From Parafrankia irregularis (lineage in GTDB: Bacteria; Actinomycetota; Actinomycetes; Frankiales; Frankiaceae), in assembly GCF_001536285.1 (NCBI RefSeq), contig NZ_FAOZ01000033.1, forward strand, positions 37,947 through 101,946: DNA of 64,000 nt. The letters run 5' to 3'. Under the pieces are notes generated by a model. The model searched no databases and was not told the origin of the DNA. It saw only the letters and a list, made by a program, of their open reading frames with translations. This document shows positions 63,413 to 64,000 of the stretch, in pieces (the stretch's first letter is position 1; each line of letters starts with the position of its first letter). Made by a program: the position numbers and the translations under genes.

Positions 63413-63824
63413 GAAGCAATTGAGGCTGGTGCGCAATGCTGAACTGCCTGTTCGCAGGTGGTGCGCGAGCGTAGGGGCCATAGTTATCAGTTGTCTGACG
63501 GAGTGGTTTTTCGCTGCCTGGTGGGTGGTGTTCTTGCGCTGTGCTCGGAGGTTTTTTGCCGGCCGTCGAACGCTGGTGGGATGTGTTGTGCCGAGTCGGC
63601 AGTGGCGCGACGCAATTACGGCCTGGCGTTCCGTTGGTGGTGCTGTGATCCGAGGATTCTACGGAATTTGGTAGCTCTGGGTGACGTGGCTGCGACGGTC
63701 GTTTTTGGTTTGACTGGAAGAAGTGTTGTCTGATGGTACACGCGGAGCTGGCTGCTTGAAGACTGTTGTTCGCTGAATTTCAGATCGGCGCACATCTCTC
63801 TGCGGGCTTCTTGATGTATTGGTG
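63413..63824. other. AT-richer non-coding stretch
   Basis: About 410 bases between the IS and the WD40 gene, with clearly lower GC and T-rich runs (GGTTTTTTGCC and similar) compared with the rest of the window. Only short frames without start signals are seen. It may be degraded foreign DNA or a 3' region of the WD40 gene. Confidence 0.45.
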
Positions 63825-64000
63825 CTAGGGAAATTCGCTGGCGTTGGCCCGGTAGTGGTTCTCGTCCTTGGTTGGTGTCCATAGAAAAGTCGCCGCATCG
63901 TCGCCGGCGGTGGCGAGCAGGGTGGTGCCGTCGGGTCCGGGCACAGCGGTGAGGGCGGTCACCCGGTCGGTGTGGCCGGTGAGGGGTCGGCTGTGGGGTT
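63825..64000 (-). CDS. WD40-repeat protein, C-terminal end (partial)
   Basis: The 3' end of a minus-strand gene that continues past the window. The visible 57 residues contain RPLTGHTDRVTALTAV and LLATAGDDAATFLW, a complete WD40 blade with the GH start and a W-terminated end (LW for the usual WD). Stop TAG at 63825-63827. Many actinobacterial WD40 proteins of this kind carry N-terminal kinase, AAA/NACHT or HTH parts, which cannot be seen here. Confidence 0.75.
   Translation of the reverse strand, partial: PHSRPLTGHTDRVTALTAVPGPDGTTLLATAGDDAATFLWTPTKDENHYRANASEFP

Overview
The window is very GC-rich throughout, with GTG/TTG starts, 4-nt start/stop overlaps and actinobacterial families: an SCO6745-type protein, a SapA-like protein, an Rv2466c-type mycothiol oxidoreductase remnant, many paralogous dihydrodipicolinate-reductase-like dehydrogenases, and a WD40 protein. 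It suggests a Frankia-like or related soil actinomycete. This is a judgement from gene content and composition only, with no database comparison.

Layout. 0-8 kb: an OB-fold/NfeD-like membrane protein, a flotillin and a giant 'DNA repair ATPase' in one operon. 8-20 kb: envelope and regulatory genes. These include a SapA-like protein, an AraC regulator divergent from an SDR, a DsbA-family protein, a three-gene operon of substrate-binding protein, substrate-binding+VWA lipoprotein and membrane protein, a GlxA-type regulator divergent from an NAD(P)-binding protein, and a double NTF2-like gene behind a MerR/SoxR-style promoter. 20-24 kb: a YhgE/Pip exporter, a solitary SRA-like + PD-(D/E)xK restriction enzyme, and a 136-bp stray piece of the exporter. 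24-32 kb: a large secreted SGNH hydrolase with FG-GAP/VCBS repeats, a membrane protein/XRE/SCO6745 operon, an alditol-oxidase-like flavoenzyme and an M20 peptidase. 32-38 kb: a minus-strand array of three dihydrodipicolinate-reductase-like dehydrogenases, an SDR, a TetR regulator and a chimeric gene scar. 38-44.5 kb: an acyl carrier protein, CGNR and SRPBCC genes, a truncated gene, an EamA exporter, a polysaccharide deacetylase/beta-propeller pair and an RHH-Doc toxin-antitoxin module.

The centrepiece, 44.75-52.07 kb, is a lasso-peptide biosynthetic cluster: nucleotidyltransferase (N) on the minus strand, then ABC exporter (D), PqqD-like RRE protein (B1), cysteine protease (B2), asparagine-synthetase-like cyclase (C), a 53-residue precursor (A) absent from automatic ORF calls, and an HPr-kinase-like tailoring kinase (K). 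The precursor fits the actinobacterial leader pattern exactly and predicts an 18-residue core, DIGPLLIFDLIVFADQVS, with an Asp1-Asp9 ring. The core ends in Ser, the residue that HPr-kinase-like enzymes phosphorylate in paeninodin-type lasso peptides. With K and N both present, the product is predicted to be phosphorylated on the C-terminal Ser and possibly decorated further.

The right-hand 12 kb is accessory and damaged DNA. It has an orphan MazF/PemK-like toxin, frameshifted kinase/metF and Rv2466c-like pseudogenes, a LysR gene and an EamA exporter. It also has an IS256 scar, a coupled NERD-helicase + PD-(D/E)xK nuclease operon (possible defence system), a HigBA module with a frameshifted toxin, and an IS630 element sitting in the anticodon loop of a tRNA-Arg(UCU) fragment. 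The 3' end of a WD40 gene closes the window.
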